A stretch of DNA of 64,000 nt, taken from contig NZ_JAGYJH010000006.1 in NCBI RefSeq assembly GCF_018402285.1, positions 186,847-250,846 of the forward strand, in the 5' to 3' direction. Below the pieces are notes generated by a model. It saw only the letters and a list, made by a program, of their open reading frames with translations, was not told the origin of the DNA and did no database searches. Each line of letters starts with the position of its first letter. Within the stretch, counting starts at the first letter, position 1. This document shows positions 27,720 through 36,853 of this stretch, in pieces. This stretch comes from Hyphomonas sp. GTDB lineage: Bacteria; Pseudomonadota; Alphaproteobacteria; Caulobacterales; Hyphomonadaceae. A program made the position numbers and the translations under genes.

Positions 27720-29033
27720 TCACACCGGATCTTTCGCCCGGAACACGTTCTCGTCGAGGTCGCCTTCCCATTTGGCGACGGCGGTGCCTACGGCGAGGTC
27801 GCCGGTGATGTTGGTCACGGTGCGCATCATGTCGAGGATACGGTCGAACGGGAACAACACGGCGATGATCAACACGATCTGCTCCGGGCTTGCCCCGACG
27901 ATGCTGAGCGTGGTGGTGGCCAGCAGCAGGCTGACCGAGGGAACACCCGCCGTGCCGATCGATACCAGCGTCGCCATGATGATGATGGTGAGATACATCC
28001 CCGGCTCCATCGGGATGCCGAGCGCCTGAACCGCAAAGAGCGCGATCAGGCCCTGATAGAGCGCCGTGCCGTCCATGTTGATCGTTGCGCCGAGCGGCAG
28101 GACCGAGGAGGCAACCGGCTTGCCGATGCCGAGATTCTTTGTGGCGCAGGAAATCGTCATCGGCAGAGTGGCGTTGGATGAAGAGGTCGAGAAGGCGACC
28201 ATCTGTGCGTCAAACACGCCCCGGAAAAAGGGGATCAGCGGCAGGCGCAGCACGCCCTTCACAATGAAGCCATAGGTGAACAGGATGTGCAGGAGGCAGG
28301 CTGTGTAATGGGCCAGTGTCATCTTGCCGAGCACCGTCAGCACGCTGAGCCCCCGGTCGCCCATCACCCAGGCCATGAGGGCAAGCACGCCGAAGGGGGC
28401 AGTCTCCATCACGATCAGCGTCAGCTTCATGATCGCCTCGGAGGCAGAGTTGAACAGCTTTTCGACCGGCTTGCCCGCCTCGCCGGCCATCATGATGCCG
28501 ATGCCCAGGAGGATGGCGAAGAAGATGATCTGCAGCACATCGCCCCGGGCGAGGGCATCGATGGGGTTTTTGGGAATGATCGAGAGCAGTGTGTTCATCA
28601 GCTGCTCACCCACAGTGCCAGGAGGCGCGTTGGCGGCAAGGCGTGACCGGGTCGATTCAATGTCGCTGGCCGAGGCAATGGACGTGTCAAAGCCCGCGCC
28701 GGGCTGGACGAGCGTGCCCATCAGGAGGCCGAAACAAATGGCCAGAACCGTGGTCCCCATATACATCGCCAGCGCCTTGCCGCCGAGGCTGCCGAGGCGT
28801 TTGGGGTCGCCCATCGCCAGCACGCCGGAGACCAGCGTAGTGAAGATCAGGGGCACGACGAGCATCTGGATAAGGCTGATGAAGGCGTCGCCAATCGGCT
28901 TGAACCAGGTCGTTACGATCTCGCTGGCCCGCTCCGGGCCGAAGCCATAGCGAAAGGCTAGACCTATCAGCGTGCCCAACACGAGGCCGACCAGCACCCG
29001 CTTCCACAGATCGATTGCAAACCAGGCCTTCAT
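27720..29033 (-). CDS. Dicarboxylate/amino acid:cation symporter (DAACS)
   Basis: 437 aa from the ATG at 29031-29033 with GGGAG upstream; an earlier start at 29081 would add a non-membrane lead. Eight membrane helices and two re-entrant hairpins are expected: STSSSNATLPMTISCATKN is the HP1 serine-rich loop, PLGATINMDGTALYQGL the NMDGT motif of TM7, and FAVQALGIPM, GTAGVPSVSLLL the HP2 region. Related to DctA and GltP; the substrate (C4-dicarboxylate or acidic amino acid) cannot be set from sequence alone. Divergent from hrpB. Confidence 0.93.
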   Translation of the reverse strand: MKAWFAIDLWKRVLVGLVLGTLIGLAFRYGFGPERASEIVTTWFKPIGDAFISLIQMLVVPLIFTTLVSGVLAMGDPKRLGSLGGKALAMYMGTTVLAICFGLLMGTLVQPGAGFDTSIASASDIESTRSRLAANAPPGTVGEQLMNTLLSIIPKNPIDALARGDVLQIIFFAILLGIGIMMAGEAGKPVEKLFNSASEAIMKLTLIVMETAPFGVLALMAWVMGDRGLSVLTVLGKMTLAHYTACLLHILFTYGFIVKGVLRLPLIPFFRGVFDAQMVAFSTSSSNATLPMTISCATKNLGIGKPVASSVLPLGATINMDGTALYQGLIALFAVQALGIPMEPGMYLTIIIMATLVSIGTAGVPSVSLLLATTTLSIVGASPEQIVLIIAVLFPFDRILDMMRTVTNITGDLAVGTAVAKWEGDLDENVFRAKDPV

Positions 29034-29158
29034 ACGCCACTCCCAGCAGTTACCCGGGGGCGACGGTAGGCGGCAGGGCATCAGAAGGCAACCGCCAGGT
29101 CTGATGTGCCGCCGTCAGCGCTTGCCATAAGGGCAGGGGCGGCCCTATCAGCGGGCAG

Positions 29159-31597
29159 ATGACGCGCGCCGAGGCCCTTCCCATTGATGAGGTGATGCCG
29201 GAAATTCTCCGGGCATTGGCGGCAGGCCCGCGCCTTGTGCTGGCCGCCCCGCCGGGCGCAGGCAAGACAACGCGCGTTCCGCTCGCGCTGGCAGGGCTGC
29301 TGGGGGCACCCGGAGTGATTGAAGGCCGCATCCTCCTGCTGGAGCCGCGCCGGGTGGCAGCGCGCATGGCGGCCGAGCGGATGGCAGCCTCACTCGGCGA
29401 GCGTGTCGGACAGACGATAGGCCTCACCACGCGGGTCGACCGGAAAGTCTCGGAGAACACGCGCATCGAAGTCATCACCGATGGCCTTTTCACGCGTCGC
29501 ATTCTGGCCGATCAGGAACTGACCGGCATTGGCGCTGTGCTGTTCGACGAATTCCATGAGCGGCGCCTCAATTCCGATCTGGGCCTTGCCCTTGCGCTGG
29601 AGGTCCAGTCAGTTCTGCGCGAAGACCTCCGCCTCCTGATCATGTCCGCCACGCTGGATACAGCCGCAGTTTCCTGCGCCATCAGCGCACCGGTGATAGA
29701 GAGTGAAGGCCGGATGTATCCGGTAGAGACGCGCTATCTCGGCAAGTCTGACGACCGGATCGAAGACCGGATGCCGAAAGTCATCCGCCAGGCATTGCGG
29801 GAGGAAGAGGGCTCCGTGCTCGCCTTCCTGCCCGGCGCGCGGGAGATCAACCGCGCGGCCGAAGCGCTAGCCGGTCTAGGGCCGGACATTATCCTCGCGC
29901 CGCTCTATGGCGCGCTCTCGCCGGGCGAGCAGGATGCGGCCGTTTCGCCCGCCCCGCCCGGCAAACGCAAGATCGTGCTCGCCACCGACATTGCCGAAAG
30001 CGCGCTGACGATCGAGGGCGTCCGCATCGTGATCGATTCAGGACTGTCGCGCGTGGCGGAGGAAGACCTTGGCGGGCTCGGCAGCCGGCTCACAACCGTG
30101 CGCGCCTCGCGGGCTTCGGCTGACCAGCGCCGGGGCCGGGCCGGGCGCACCGCGCCGGGTGTCTGCTACCGCCTCTGGGATGAAGCGGCGACGCGCGGCC
30201 TGATGGCTGCGCCGACGCCGGAAATTCTGGTTACGGACCTTTCCGGGCTTGCCCTGACGCTGGCCGAATGGGGCGCGCCGGACACAGGCGCGCTCACTTG
30301 GATGGACGCCCCGCCCGTCGGTAAGCTGAAAGGCGCGCGCGCCCTGCTCATCGCGCTGGGCGCGCTGGAGGAGGACGGCGCGCTGACGACAAGAGGCAAG
30401 GAAATGGCGCGCCTGCCACTGCCTCCGCGTCTTGCCGCGCTGGTCGCCTCAGCGCCCGGCCTGGCGGAAAAAGCGCTCACCGCCGAGGTTGCCGCCATGA
30501 TGAGCGAGCGTGGCATGGGCGGGGACAGCAGCGATCTGACCCAACGCTTGCAGCGCTTCCGTGCCGATGGCAGCCAGCGCGCCCGCGCCCTGAAACAGCA
30601 GGCGAAAAGCTGGGGCGGGGGCGAGACGCCGGGCGGCGATCTGGCAAAACTGCTGGCCCGCGCCTGGCCTGACCAGGTCGCACGGCGCAGGCCGGGCAGC
30701 GCGGGCAGCTATCTGATGGCATCGGGCCGCGCCGCCGGTGTTCAGCCCTCGGATGGCCTCGCCAAATCAGACTGGCTGGTCGTAGCCGATCTCGGCGGCG
30801 CCGCGAAGGAGCCGCGCATTCTGCTGGGGCTACCCCTAAGCGAGGCTGAAGCGCTCAGCAGCCAGAAGGCATTGACCGAGGAGCGCGCGGCCTTTGATCC
30901 CAAGACAGGCAAGTTCACCGCCCGCCGCGTCAAGGCGCTCGGCGCGATTGTCCTCTCCGAAGCGCCCCTGCCGAAGCCCTCGGCGGAGGCGGCGGCCATC
31001 GCCATGCTGGCGGCTATCGAAACCGAGGGTTTTGCTGCCATCGGGTCAGGCGAGGTGATCGAGGAAACGCTGAGCCGCCTGGGCATCCTCGCCGAAGCCG
31101 GGCTGATCGAAGCGCCGGGCCTGACGGTTGAGGCCCTTTTGGCAACCGCGCCCGACTGGCTGAAACCCGCGCTGAAGCGGCGCGGCGCGCAGCTACCCGA
31201 GGCTCATGATGTGCGCGACGCGCTCGTTCAGTCGCTGGGCTGGACCCTGCAGGAAGCCCTGCGCAATCATGCCCCGCTCAGCCTTGAGCTGCCGTCCGGC
31301 CAGAGCGTGCGAGTGGACTGGCTCGATCCGCGCGCGCCGCTGGTCTCGGCCCGGGCGCAGGCGTTCTATGGCCTGACCGAACATCCAAAGATTGCCGCCG
31401 GGCGCGTGGCTGTCACCGTAGAACTCCTTTCGCCCGGCATGAAACCGGCCGCCACCACACAAGACCTCGCGCGCTTCTGGGGCGCAGGCTACAAGGACAT
31501 GGCCAAGGACATGCGCGGGCGCTATCCAAAGCATGACTGGCCGGAGGATCCGGCAAATGCCCGCGCCCATGAGGGGCGTACCAAGAAGCGCCTCTAG
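29159..31597 (+). CDS. hrpB: ATP-dependent helicase HrpB
   Basis: 812 aa. DEAH-box RNA-type helicase: Walker A APPGAGKTTR (about 30-39), DEFHERRL in place of DEAH, SAT in LLIMSATLD, TDIAESALTIEGV, QRRGRAGRTAPGVCYRLW (motif VI), then HA2 and the HrpB-specific C-terminal domain ending near HDWPEDPANARAHEG. Cellular role poorly known. 22 bp before the carboxypeptidase gene, so likely cotranscribed. Confidence 0.93.
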   Translation: MTRAEALPIDEVMPEILRALAAGPRLVLAAPPGAGKTTRVPLALAGLLGAPGVIEGRILLLEPRRVAARMAAERMAASLGERVGQTIGLTTRVDRKVSENTRIEVITDGLFTRRILADQELTGIGAVLFDEFHERRLNSDLGLALALEVQSVLREDLRLLIMSATLDTAAVSCAISAPVIESEGRMYPVETRYLGKSDDRIEDRMPKVIRQALREEEGSVLAFLPGAREINRAAEALAGLGPDIILAPLYGALSPGEQDAAVSPAPPGKRKIVLATDIAESALTIEGVRIVIDSGLSRVAEEDLGGLGSRLTTVRASRASADQRRGRAGRTAPGVCYRLWDEAATRGLMAAPTPEILVTDLSGLALTLAEWGAPDTGALTWMDAPPVGKLKGARALLIALGALEEDGALTTRGKEMARLPLPPRLAALVASAPGLAEKALTAEVAAMMSERGMGGDSSDLTQRLQRFRADGSQRARALKQQAKSWGGGETPGGDLAKLLARAWPDQVARRRPGSAGSYLMASGRAAGVQPSDGLAKSDWLVVADLGGAAKEPRILLGLPLSEAEALSSQKALTEERAAFDPKTGKFTARRVKALGAIVLSEAPLPKPSAEAAAIAMLAAIETEGFAAIGSGEVIEETLSRLGILAEAGLIEAPGLTVEALLATAPDWLKPALKRRGAQLPEAHDVRDALVQSLGWTLQEALRNHAPLSLELPSGQSVRVDWLDPRAPLVSARAQAFYGLTEHPKIAAGRVAVTVELLSPGMKPAATTQDLARFWGAGYKDMAKDMRGRYPKHDWPEDPANARAHEGRTKKRL

Positions 31598-31619
31598 GCA
31601 GTAAAAAGGACGGTTACGG

Positions 31620-33062
31620 ATGATCAGGTTCCGCTTCCTCTCCGGCGCGCTCGCCGCCGCCTTCCTGGGGCTTGGCGCCTGTACCACCACGCCGCCCGAG
31701 CCTCCCCCGCCGGCGCCGTTCGCGTCAATGGACGTGGAAGGCGTACGCTGGGGCGTCTCCGTGATGACACTGGATGGCCGGGAAGTGTTTTCCCGCAGCG
31801 CGGACGAAAGGTTCATCCCGGCGTCCAGTACCAAGGTCTTCACCTCAGCTGCTGCCTTTCATTACCTTGACGCTCTCGACACGCCGGACCCTTCCGCGGG
31901 CACCTCGCTTTGGCTGGAGGCGCGCGGGGAGGGCGAGGCGCCCGATCTCGTGCTGATGGGCGCAGGCGATCCGGGCCTCAGGGATGGTCCCGATTGCCTC
32001 GACAATTGCCTGCATCAGCTGGCTGATGCTGCCGTTGCAGCAGGTGTCACCCGTGTGCGCGACGTGATCGGGGACGATACGCTTTTGCCCGCTGCGCTCT
32101 GGGGGCAGGGTTGGAGCTGGAACAACTTCGTCTGGTACTACACCGCTCCGGTCTCTGCCCTGACCGTCAACGAGAACACGCTCGGCGTCATCGTCTCGCC
32201 GGGTGCAGCGCCGGGGGACCCGGCCATGTACCGCTGGGCGCCCGGGGACGATCTGCTCCTCGTTGACAACGACCTGATCACCGGGCTGGCAGGCAGCGAG
32301 CCAACCCTGCGCCTTCAGCGTGTGCCGGGGCTCGAGATACTCAGGCTCACCGGCTACGTCCCGGCAGACGCGGCCCCGCGCACCTATGCCGTGGCTGTCC
32401 GCGATCCGGCGGAATCGGCGGCGCTGCGCCTGATCGTCCTTCTGAGTGAGCGCGGCGTGGCGGTGGAGGGGATGATGCGCGCGCGCCATGAACCCGCCGC
32501 AGATGCGCCGCCGCCCTCCCTGATTGCCCGCCTCACGCCTGCGCCGGTCTCTGACAGTGTCCGTCGCATTCTCGTCAACAGCCAGAACCTCCATGCCGAG
32601 CTGCTCCTGCGCCGCATCGCGCTGGCGCGCGGCGAACTTTCCCCCGAAGGTGGCCCCGAGATCCTCACCGCGCTGGTGGCAGAAGCCGGCCTCACGCCGG
32701 TTGAAGCAGAACTCTTCGATGGCTCGGGGCTTTCCACCTATAACCGCGTCACCCCGCGCGGCATGGCGACATTCCTGCGCTGGGCCGCCGCCCAGCCCTG
32801 GGGAAATGACTGGCGCGCGATGATGCCCGTGGGCGGGGCGGACGGCACGCTGGCGCGCCGATTCAGGGGCACGTCGCTGGAGGGCAAAATCTTTGCCAAG
32901 ACCGGCTCGCTCCACGGCGTCAACGCACTCTCTGGGTTCATGATCGCGCGCAGCGGCCAGACGCTGGTGTTTGCGGTGTATGCGAACGATCGCCCGGCCG
33001 AGGCGCCCTCGATCATTGGAGAGATGGACGCAAATCTCCTGCGGATTGCCGAAGAGAATTAG
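31620..33062 (+). CDS. dacB: D-alanyl-D-alanine carboxypeptidase/endopeptidase (PBP4 type)
   Basis: 480 aa. N-terminal lipoprotein signal with lipobox LGLGAC (Cys21) and a proline-rich spacer. Penicillin-binding triad: S69-S-T-K72, SQN in LVNSQNLHAELLLR, and KTGSLHG near 425. A large insert between the SxxK and SxN motifs fits the S13 family. It trims or cleaves peptidoglycan cross-links in the periplasm. Lipid anchoring is less usual for PBP4. Confidence 0.92.
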   Translation: MIRFRFLSGALAAAFLGLGACTTTPPEPPPPAPFASMDVEGVRWGVSVMTLDGREVFSRSADERFIPASSTKVFTSAAAFHYLDALDTPDPSAGTSLWLEARGEGEAPDLVLMGAGDPGLRDGPDCLDNCLHQLADAAVAAGVTRVRDVIGDDTLLPAALWGQGWSWNNFVWYYTAPVSALTVNENTLGVIVSPGAAPGDPAMYRWAPGDDLLLVDNDLITGLAGSEPTLRLQRVPGLEILRLTGYVPADAAPRTYAVAVRDPAESAALRLIVLLSERGVAVEGMMRARHEPAADAPPPSLIARLTPAPVSDSVRRILVNSQNLHAELLLRRIALARGELSPEGGPEILTALVAEAGLTPVEAELFDGSGLSTYNRVTPRGMATFLRWAAAQPWGNDWRAMMPVGGADGTLARRFRGTSLEGKIFAKTGSLHGVNALSGFMIARSGQTLVFAVYANDRPAEAPSIIGEMDANLLRIAEEN

Positions 33063-33074
33063 GCCGCAGACAGA

Positions 33075-33503
33075 TCAGTTCGGGCGGCGGGTCGTCTCCT
33101 CGCCCCAGTCCATGCCCATGGACCGCTTCATCCAGTCGGAGAAGGTGGCAGGTTTCTTCAGCGCGTTAGCCTCCAGCGAGCCATAGGAGACAAGCGCGCC
33201 ATCCTTGCCCTCCAGTCGCACGCCGCGAATGCGCTCGCCTATATGGCTCCAGTCATAGGATTGGGCTGGATCGAGGATCAGCATCACCTGCTCGCCGCCC
33301 TTGCCTTCAAGGTCGCGCCCGAAGACGAGACCGTAGACCTTCTCGCGGCCCCAGAGGCCGTGGCTGGCCGCCTGACGCTTGCCATCGAGCAGGACTTCGT
33401 CCCAGAGGAGATTGCGCCGCCATTGCAGCACATGCATCCGCTCACCCGAAACGATCTTGATATCGACTTCGTGCAGCGCAACGCGAACGAGTTCAGCATG
33501 CAT
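33075..33503 (-). CDS. Conserved-looking protein of unknown function
   Basis: 142 aa, not recognised. It is beta-rich: VDIKIVSGERMHVLQWRRNL, EKVYGLVFGRDLEGKGGEQV and MLILDPAQSYDWSHIGERIR, with a helical tail. No signal peptide or membrane helix. AAGGAG about 8 nt before the ATG supports the start. Convergent with dacB. Confidence 0.7.
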   Translation of the reverse strand: MHAELVRVALHEVDIKIVSGERMHVLQWRRNLLWDEVLLDGKRQAASHGLWGREKVYGLVFGRDLEGKGGEQVMLILDPAQSYDWSHIGERIRGVRLEGKDGALVSYGSLEANALKKPATFSDWMKRSMGMDWGEETTRRPN

Positions 33504-33767
33504 GGAACGGCTCCTTGTGAATTTTATCGTTTTTCAATATATGAACGAGCCACCTCCGTCAACATACGTATTACGCTCCAGACCGCCATGAGCGACCTGA
33601 TATATTCGCATCTGGCCCATTCGGGTGCTTCAGGAATGCGCCTTCAACGAGCGCTTCATTGAAAGGCGCTGAAGGAATGCGTGAGATGGGCAGTCGAAGA
33701 TATTTGAACCCGCTGAGCCTGAATGGCCACGTTATGGGGGAAGTCTCGTTCCAGAGGATGGTAAGCG

Positions 33768-34340
33768 ATGAAGGGTGGGGAAATGCAGATGGTTCGTGAG
33801 GCGGTTGCCGTTTTCCAGACCGAGAAGGACATGCAGGCAGCAATTGATGATTTGCTGAACCATGGCTTCAATCGAGCGGAGATGAGTCTCCTTGCTTCTA
33901 CAGAGGCCGTTGAAACGAAACTCGGTCACAGGTTCCGTTCTGTGCGGGAATTGGAGGACGACCCGGAGGCCGCCACCATTGCCTATTCCACGGTCGAGGT
34001 GTCTGGTGCAGCTGAAGGCGCTGTCATCGCCACACTCACCTATCTCGGGGCTTTGGCGGCTTTCGTTCCCGTGGTCGCTGGCGGGGGCGCCCTTGCCGCT
34101 GCGCTCATTGCTATGGGAGTCGGCGGTGGGAGCGGGGCCACAATCGGCGCGCTTCTGGCCCGGCTGATTGAGAAAGACCATGCCGACTATATTGCAGACC
34201 AGCTTTCACACGGCGGTCTGGTCCTGTGGGTTCGAACCTGGAATTCGGACGATGAAGCCGCGGCGATGAGGATCCTGAAGTCGCATTCCGGCGAAGACGT
34301 GCATGTCCACGGCGTACAGACCCCTTCTTCGGATTCCTAG
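33768..34340 (+). CDS. Stress-type membrane protein with glycine-rich hairpin
   Basis: 190 aa. N-terminal ferredoxin-like part (REAVAVFQTEKDMQAAIDDL) typical of the GSP17M/YflT-like domain, a central glycine-zipper membrane hairpin (about 80-130: VIATLTYLGALAAFVPVVAG, GVGGGSGATIGALLARLI) and a C-terminal soluble part. The start could also be 33783, which has the stronger GGGTGGGGAA before it. Relatives respond to general stress; role unknown. Confidence 0.75.
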   Translation: MKGGEMQMVREAVAVFQTEKDMQAAIDDLLNHGFNRAEMSLLASTEAVETKLGHRFRSVRELEDDPEAATIAYSTVEVSGAAEGAVIATLTYLGALAAFVPVVAGGGALAAALIAMGVGGGSGATIGALLARLIEKDHADYIADQLSHGGLVLWVRTWNSDDEAAAMRILKSHSGEDVHVHGVQTPSSDS

Positions 34341-34346
34341 AAGGCT

Positions 34347-34609
34347 TTAACGCAGCCCAGCTTCCTCGAAACACACCATGGCATCCCGCCAGGCGTATTC
34401 CAATGTGCTGCGAAGAGCAGCAACGGAACTTGGCTGTTGCGGGTCCATCGCATCAGTTACCAGCTCTATAAACTCGAACACGGCTTCTGAGCTGATAACG
34501 CAGGTCCATACAGGCGCAGGGCCCTTCGGAAGCAGAGGACAAGCAAAACCAGCTCTTCGGGGGTCAGAGAAAACTCTCCGAATGGCTCATTCGCGGTCAT
34601 AGCAACCAT
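34347..34609 (-). pseudogene. Frameshifted small gene
   Basis: On the minus strand one frame reads MVAMTANEPFGEFSLTPEEL, VLLVLCFRRALRLYGPAL and hits a stop at 34466. A second frame takes over from about 34490 with protein-like sequence SSEAVFEFIELVTDAMDPQQ, then STLEYAWRDAMVCFEEAGLR, stopping at 34347. The two halves together would form an ordinary helical protein of about 87 aa, so one indel (real or a sequencing error) near 34490 seems to have split it. Family not known to me. Confidence 0.5.
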
Positions 34610-34723
34610 ATCTCTATTACAAGCTCGGTCTGGGCGGCTTATCAGCAAAGATAGGCGGCCAAGCCTGCGTGTGCTGGAAGGCAAGTTCAATACGCCAGCT
34701 CCGATCGGTTTGTGTGAGCCAGA

Positions 34724-35371
34724 TCAGAAAGGGCAGGGCGCCTCAAATTCCATCCGTTCATTCGTGGCCGGATGGGCTAAGGCGAGCTGCGCCGCATGCA
34801 GCGCCAGGCGGGGCCGCGCCGCCAGAGCTTCGCCGCTCGCATAGAATTCATCCCCCAGGATCGGATGGCCGATGGCGGCCAGATGCACGCGCAGCTGGTG
34901 CGAGCGCCCGGTCAGCGGCGTGAGTTTAAGCCGCGCAGTTCCAGCCGTAACAGAAAGCGTTTCATAAAGCGTTCGGCTCGGCTTGCCTATCTCGGGGTCG
35001 ACCTTCTGCAGGGGCCGCCTTGGCCAGTCGGTGATCAAAGGCAGGTCAATCTCGCCGCTGGCCGGCTGAGGCGTCCCCCACACATCGGCAAGGTAGCACT
35101 TCTCCACCTCGCCGCGCTCGAAGAGGCCCGAGAGCGCGCGCTGCATCTCCTTGCTGCGCGCCATCATGAGGAGGCCACTGGTCGCCATATCCAGCCGGTG
35201 CACGGTCAGCGCATCGGGAAACTCTGCCTGCACGCGGGTAATGGCGCAGTCGGCCTTGTCTGCGCCCCGTCCGGGCACGGAGAGAAGACCCGAGGGTTTG
35301 TCGATCAGGATCAGATGCGCGTCGCAGTGGATATAGCATACCGGCCCGGGCGCCGGGGCATAAAGGCTCAT
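34724..35371 (-). CDS. RluA-family pseudouridine synthase
   Basis: 215 aa. Catalytic-Asp motif TVHRLDMATSGLLMMARS (about 56-73), LILIDKPSGLLSVPGRG near the N-terminus and LTGRSHQLRVHLAAIGHPIL, GDEFYASG near the C-terminus are diagnostic. No S4 domain, so it resembles RluA rather than RluC or RluD. It converts uridine to pseudouridine in rRNA or tRNA. Start overlaps the sensor-kinase stop by 4 nt. Confidence 0.9.
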   Translation of the reverse strand: MSLYAPAPGPVCYIHCDAHLILIDKPSGLLSVPGRGADKADCAITRVQAEFPDALTVHRLDMATSGLLMMARSKEMQRALSGLFERGEVEKCYLADVWGTPQPASGEIDLPLITDWPRRPLQKVDPEIGKPSRTLYETLSVTAGTARLKLTPLTGRSHQLRVHLAAIGHPILGDEFYASGEALAARPRLALHAAQLALAHPATNERMEFEAPCPF

Positions 35372-36792
35372 GCTTCAAGGCCCGGTAGCGCCAGCCGGAA
35401 CACGGTGCCTTCTGGTCCGGTGCTGGCGAGCGTGAGGCCGCCGCCCAGCGCCTGCGCCAGTTCATTCGCAATCACGAGGCCAAGCCCCGTTCCGCCCATC
35501 CGGCCGGAGCCGGAAAAGGGGCGGAAGAGGTTTTCCTGCGTCTTCTCGGGCAGGCCCGGGCCATTATCGGAAAAGATGAGCGCGCCGTCTTCGATCCGTA
35601 TCCGGATTTCCGGATCGGGTGTGTCGGTCTGGCGCATCGCCTCAGCCGCATTGCGGATGAGGTTCGCCGCGATCCGGTGGAGATGGTCGGCGTCCGAGCG
35701 GATCACCAAGGTCTCGTCCACGCCGATCTCGATCCCCATGCCGTTCTCGACCAGCGCTTCTTCGGCCGCGCCCTGCAATACGCCCAGGAGGCGCACGGTC
35801 TGCATCACCGGCGCGCGGGGAGCGGCCTTGCCATAGTCGAGCGTGGCGGTGGCCAGTTCGATGGCGCGTTCCAGCGCGCGTTTGAGGCGCGGCGCGGCGC
35901 GCTGCACGCGCGGGTCTTCAGACCGGGCAAGCCCGTCGGAAACCAGCTGCGCCGAAGCAAGCGAGTTGCGCAGATCATGATTGATCTTGGCGACCGCGCT
36001 GCCGAGTTCAGCCAGATGCGCGCGCTGGCGGAAGGAGTCAGCGACGGCCTCTTCCATGCCTGCCAGGGCGTTCTGCGCGCGGCCGATCTCGTCGCGCCGC
36101 TTGGTGGGCGAGAGACGGCGGGTCCAGCTGCCGGGGTCGCGGCTGAACTGCTCAACGCTCACCGTCACTCGCCGCATCGGGCGCACGACAATGGCGTCCA
36201 GCACCAGATAGATGACGAGCGCCGCCACCAGTGCAATGATCAGGGAAAGACCGGTCACGCGCCAGGCAAGGTTCACCATTGTCTTTTTCAGCGGCGCCTG
36301 AGGCACCAGCACTTCGATCACGCGGCCTGGCTCGGAGCCTTCGGCAACGACCACCAGCATCTGGCCTTCGGGAGCAAAATATTCGCTCATCGCCGCCACG
36401 CTCTGGCCCAGCATGGTGGGCGCGCGTAGGTCCACAATCCGGGTGGGCGCTTCTTCCACGGGCTTGGCCGGGGCCAGCAGCTGGATGCGCATCTCGTCTT
36501 CCAGCTCGGTCACAGCGAGCACTTCGGCCCGCTCCAGAAGGCTCTCGGAAAGCTCCTCGGACACTTCCCGCATCGGCGCAGCCTCCAGCGCCAGCGCTGC
36601 AATGCGGGCCGCCTGTACCCGCTCGCCCAGCCATTGCGTGCGTACATTGCTGGCCGACGGCACGAAGATCAGCGCTTCGGTCAGCAGGATCGCCCCCAGC
36701 GTCAGCGCGAACAGGCGCGCAGCCAGGCTCTCCGTCAGGCGCCGGGCGCGGCGCTGCGGAGGCAGGTTCGGGGAAGGGCCAGGCTCACTCAC
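35368..36792 (-). CDS. Membrane sensor histidine kinase
   Basis: 474 aa from a GTG at 36790-36792; a longer frame to 36903 would overlap the neighbouring gene by 50 nt. Two membrane segments (SLAARLFALTLGAILLTEAL and VTGLSLIIALVAALVIYLVL) bracket a periplasmic sensor of about 180 residues. Then HAMP, a HisKA helix with acceptor His in AKINHDLRNSLASAQLVSDG, and HATPase boxes LIRNAAEAM, DNGPGLP, GGTGLGLVIANELA. The N-D-L-R-N acceptor wording is typical of alphaproteobacterial orphans. No response regulator adjoins it. Confidence 0.88.
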   Translation of the reverse strand: MSEPGPSPNLPPQRRARRLTESLAARLFALTLGAILLTEALIFVPSASNVRTQWLGERVQAARIAALALEAAPMREVSEELSESLLERAEVLAVTELEDEMRIQLLAPAKPVEEAPTRIVDLRAPTMLGQSVAAMSEYFAPEGQMLVVVAEGSEPGRVIEVLVPQAPLKKTMVNLAWRVTGLSLIIALVAALVIYLVLDAIVVRPMRRVTVSVEQFSRDPGSWTRRLSPTKRRDEIGRAQNALAGMEEAVADSFRQRAHLAELGSAVAKINHDLRNSLASAQLVSDGLARSEDPRVQRAAPRLKRALERAIELATATLDYGKAAPRAPVMQTVRLLGVLQGAAEEALVENGMGIEIGVDETLVIRSDADHLHRIAANLIRNAAEAMRQTDTPDPEIRIRIEDGALIFSDNGPGLPEKTQENLFRPFSGSGRMGGTGLGLVIANELAQALGGGLTLASTGPEGTVFRLALPGLEA

Positions 36793-36853
36793 GGGCGCAG
36801 GCTTATGCCAAAACCGCCGCAAGGGAAACTGCGCCAGAAAATGTGAGCAATCC

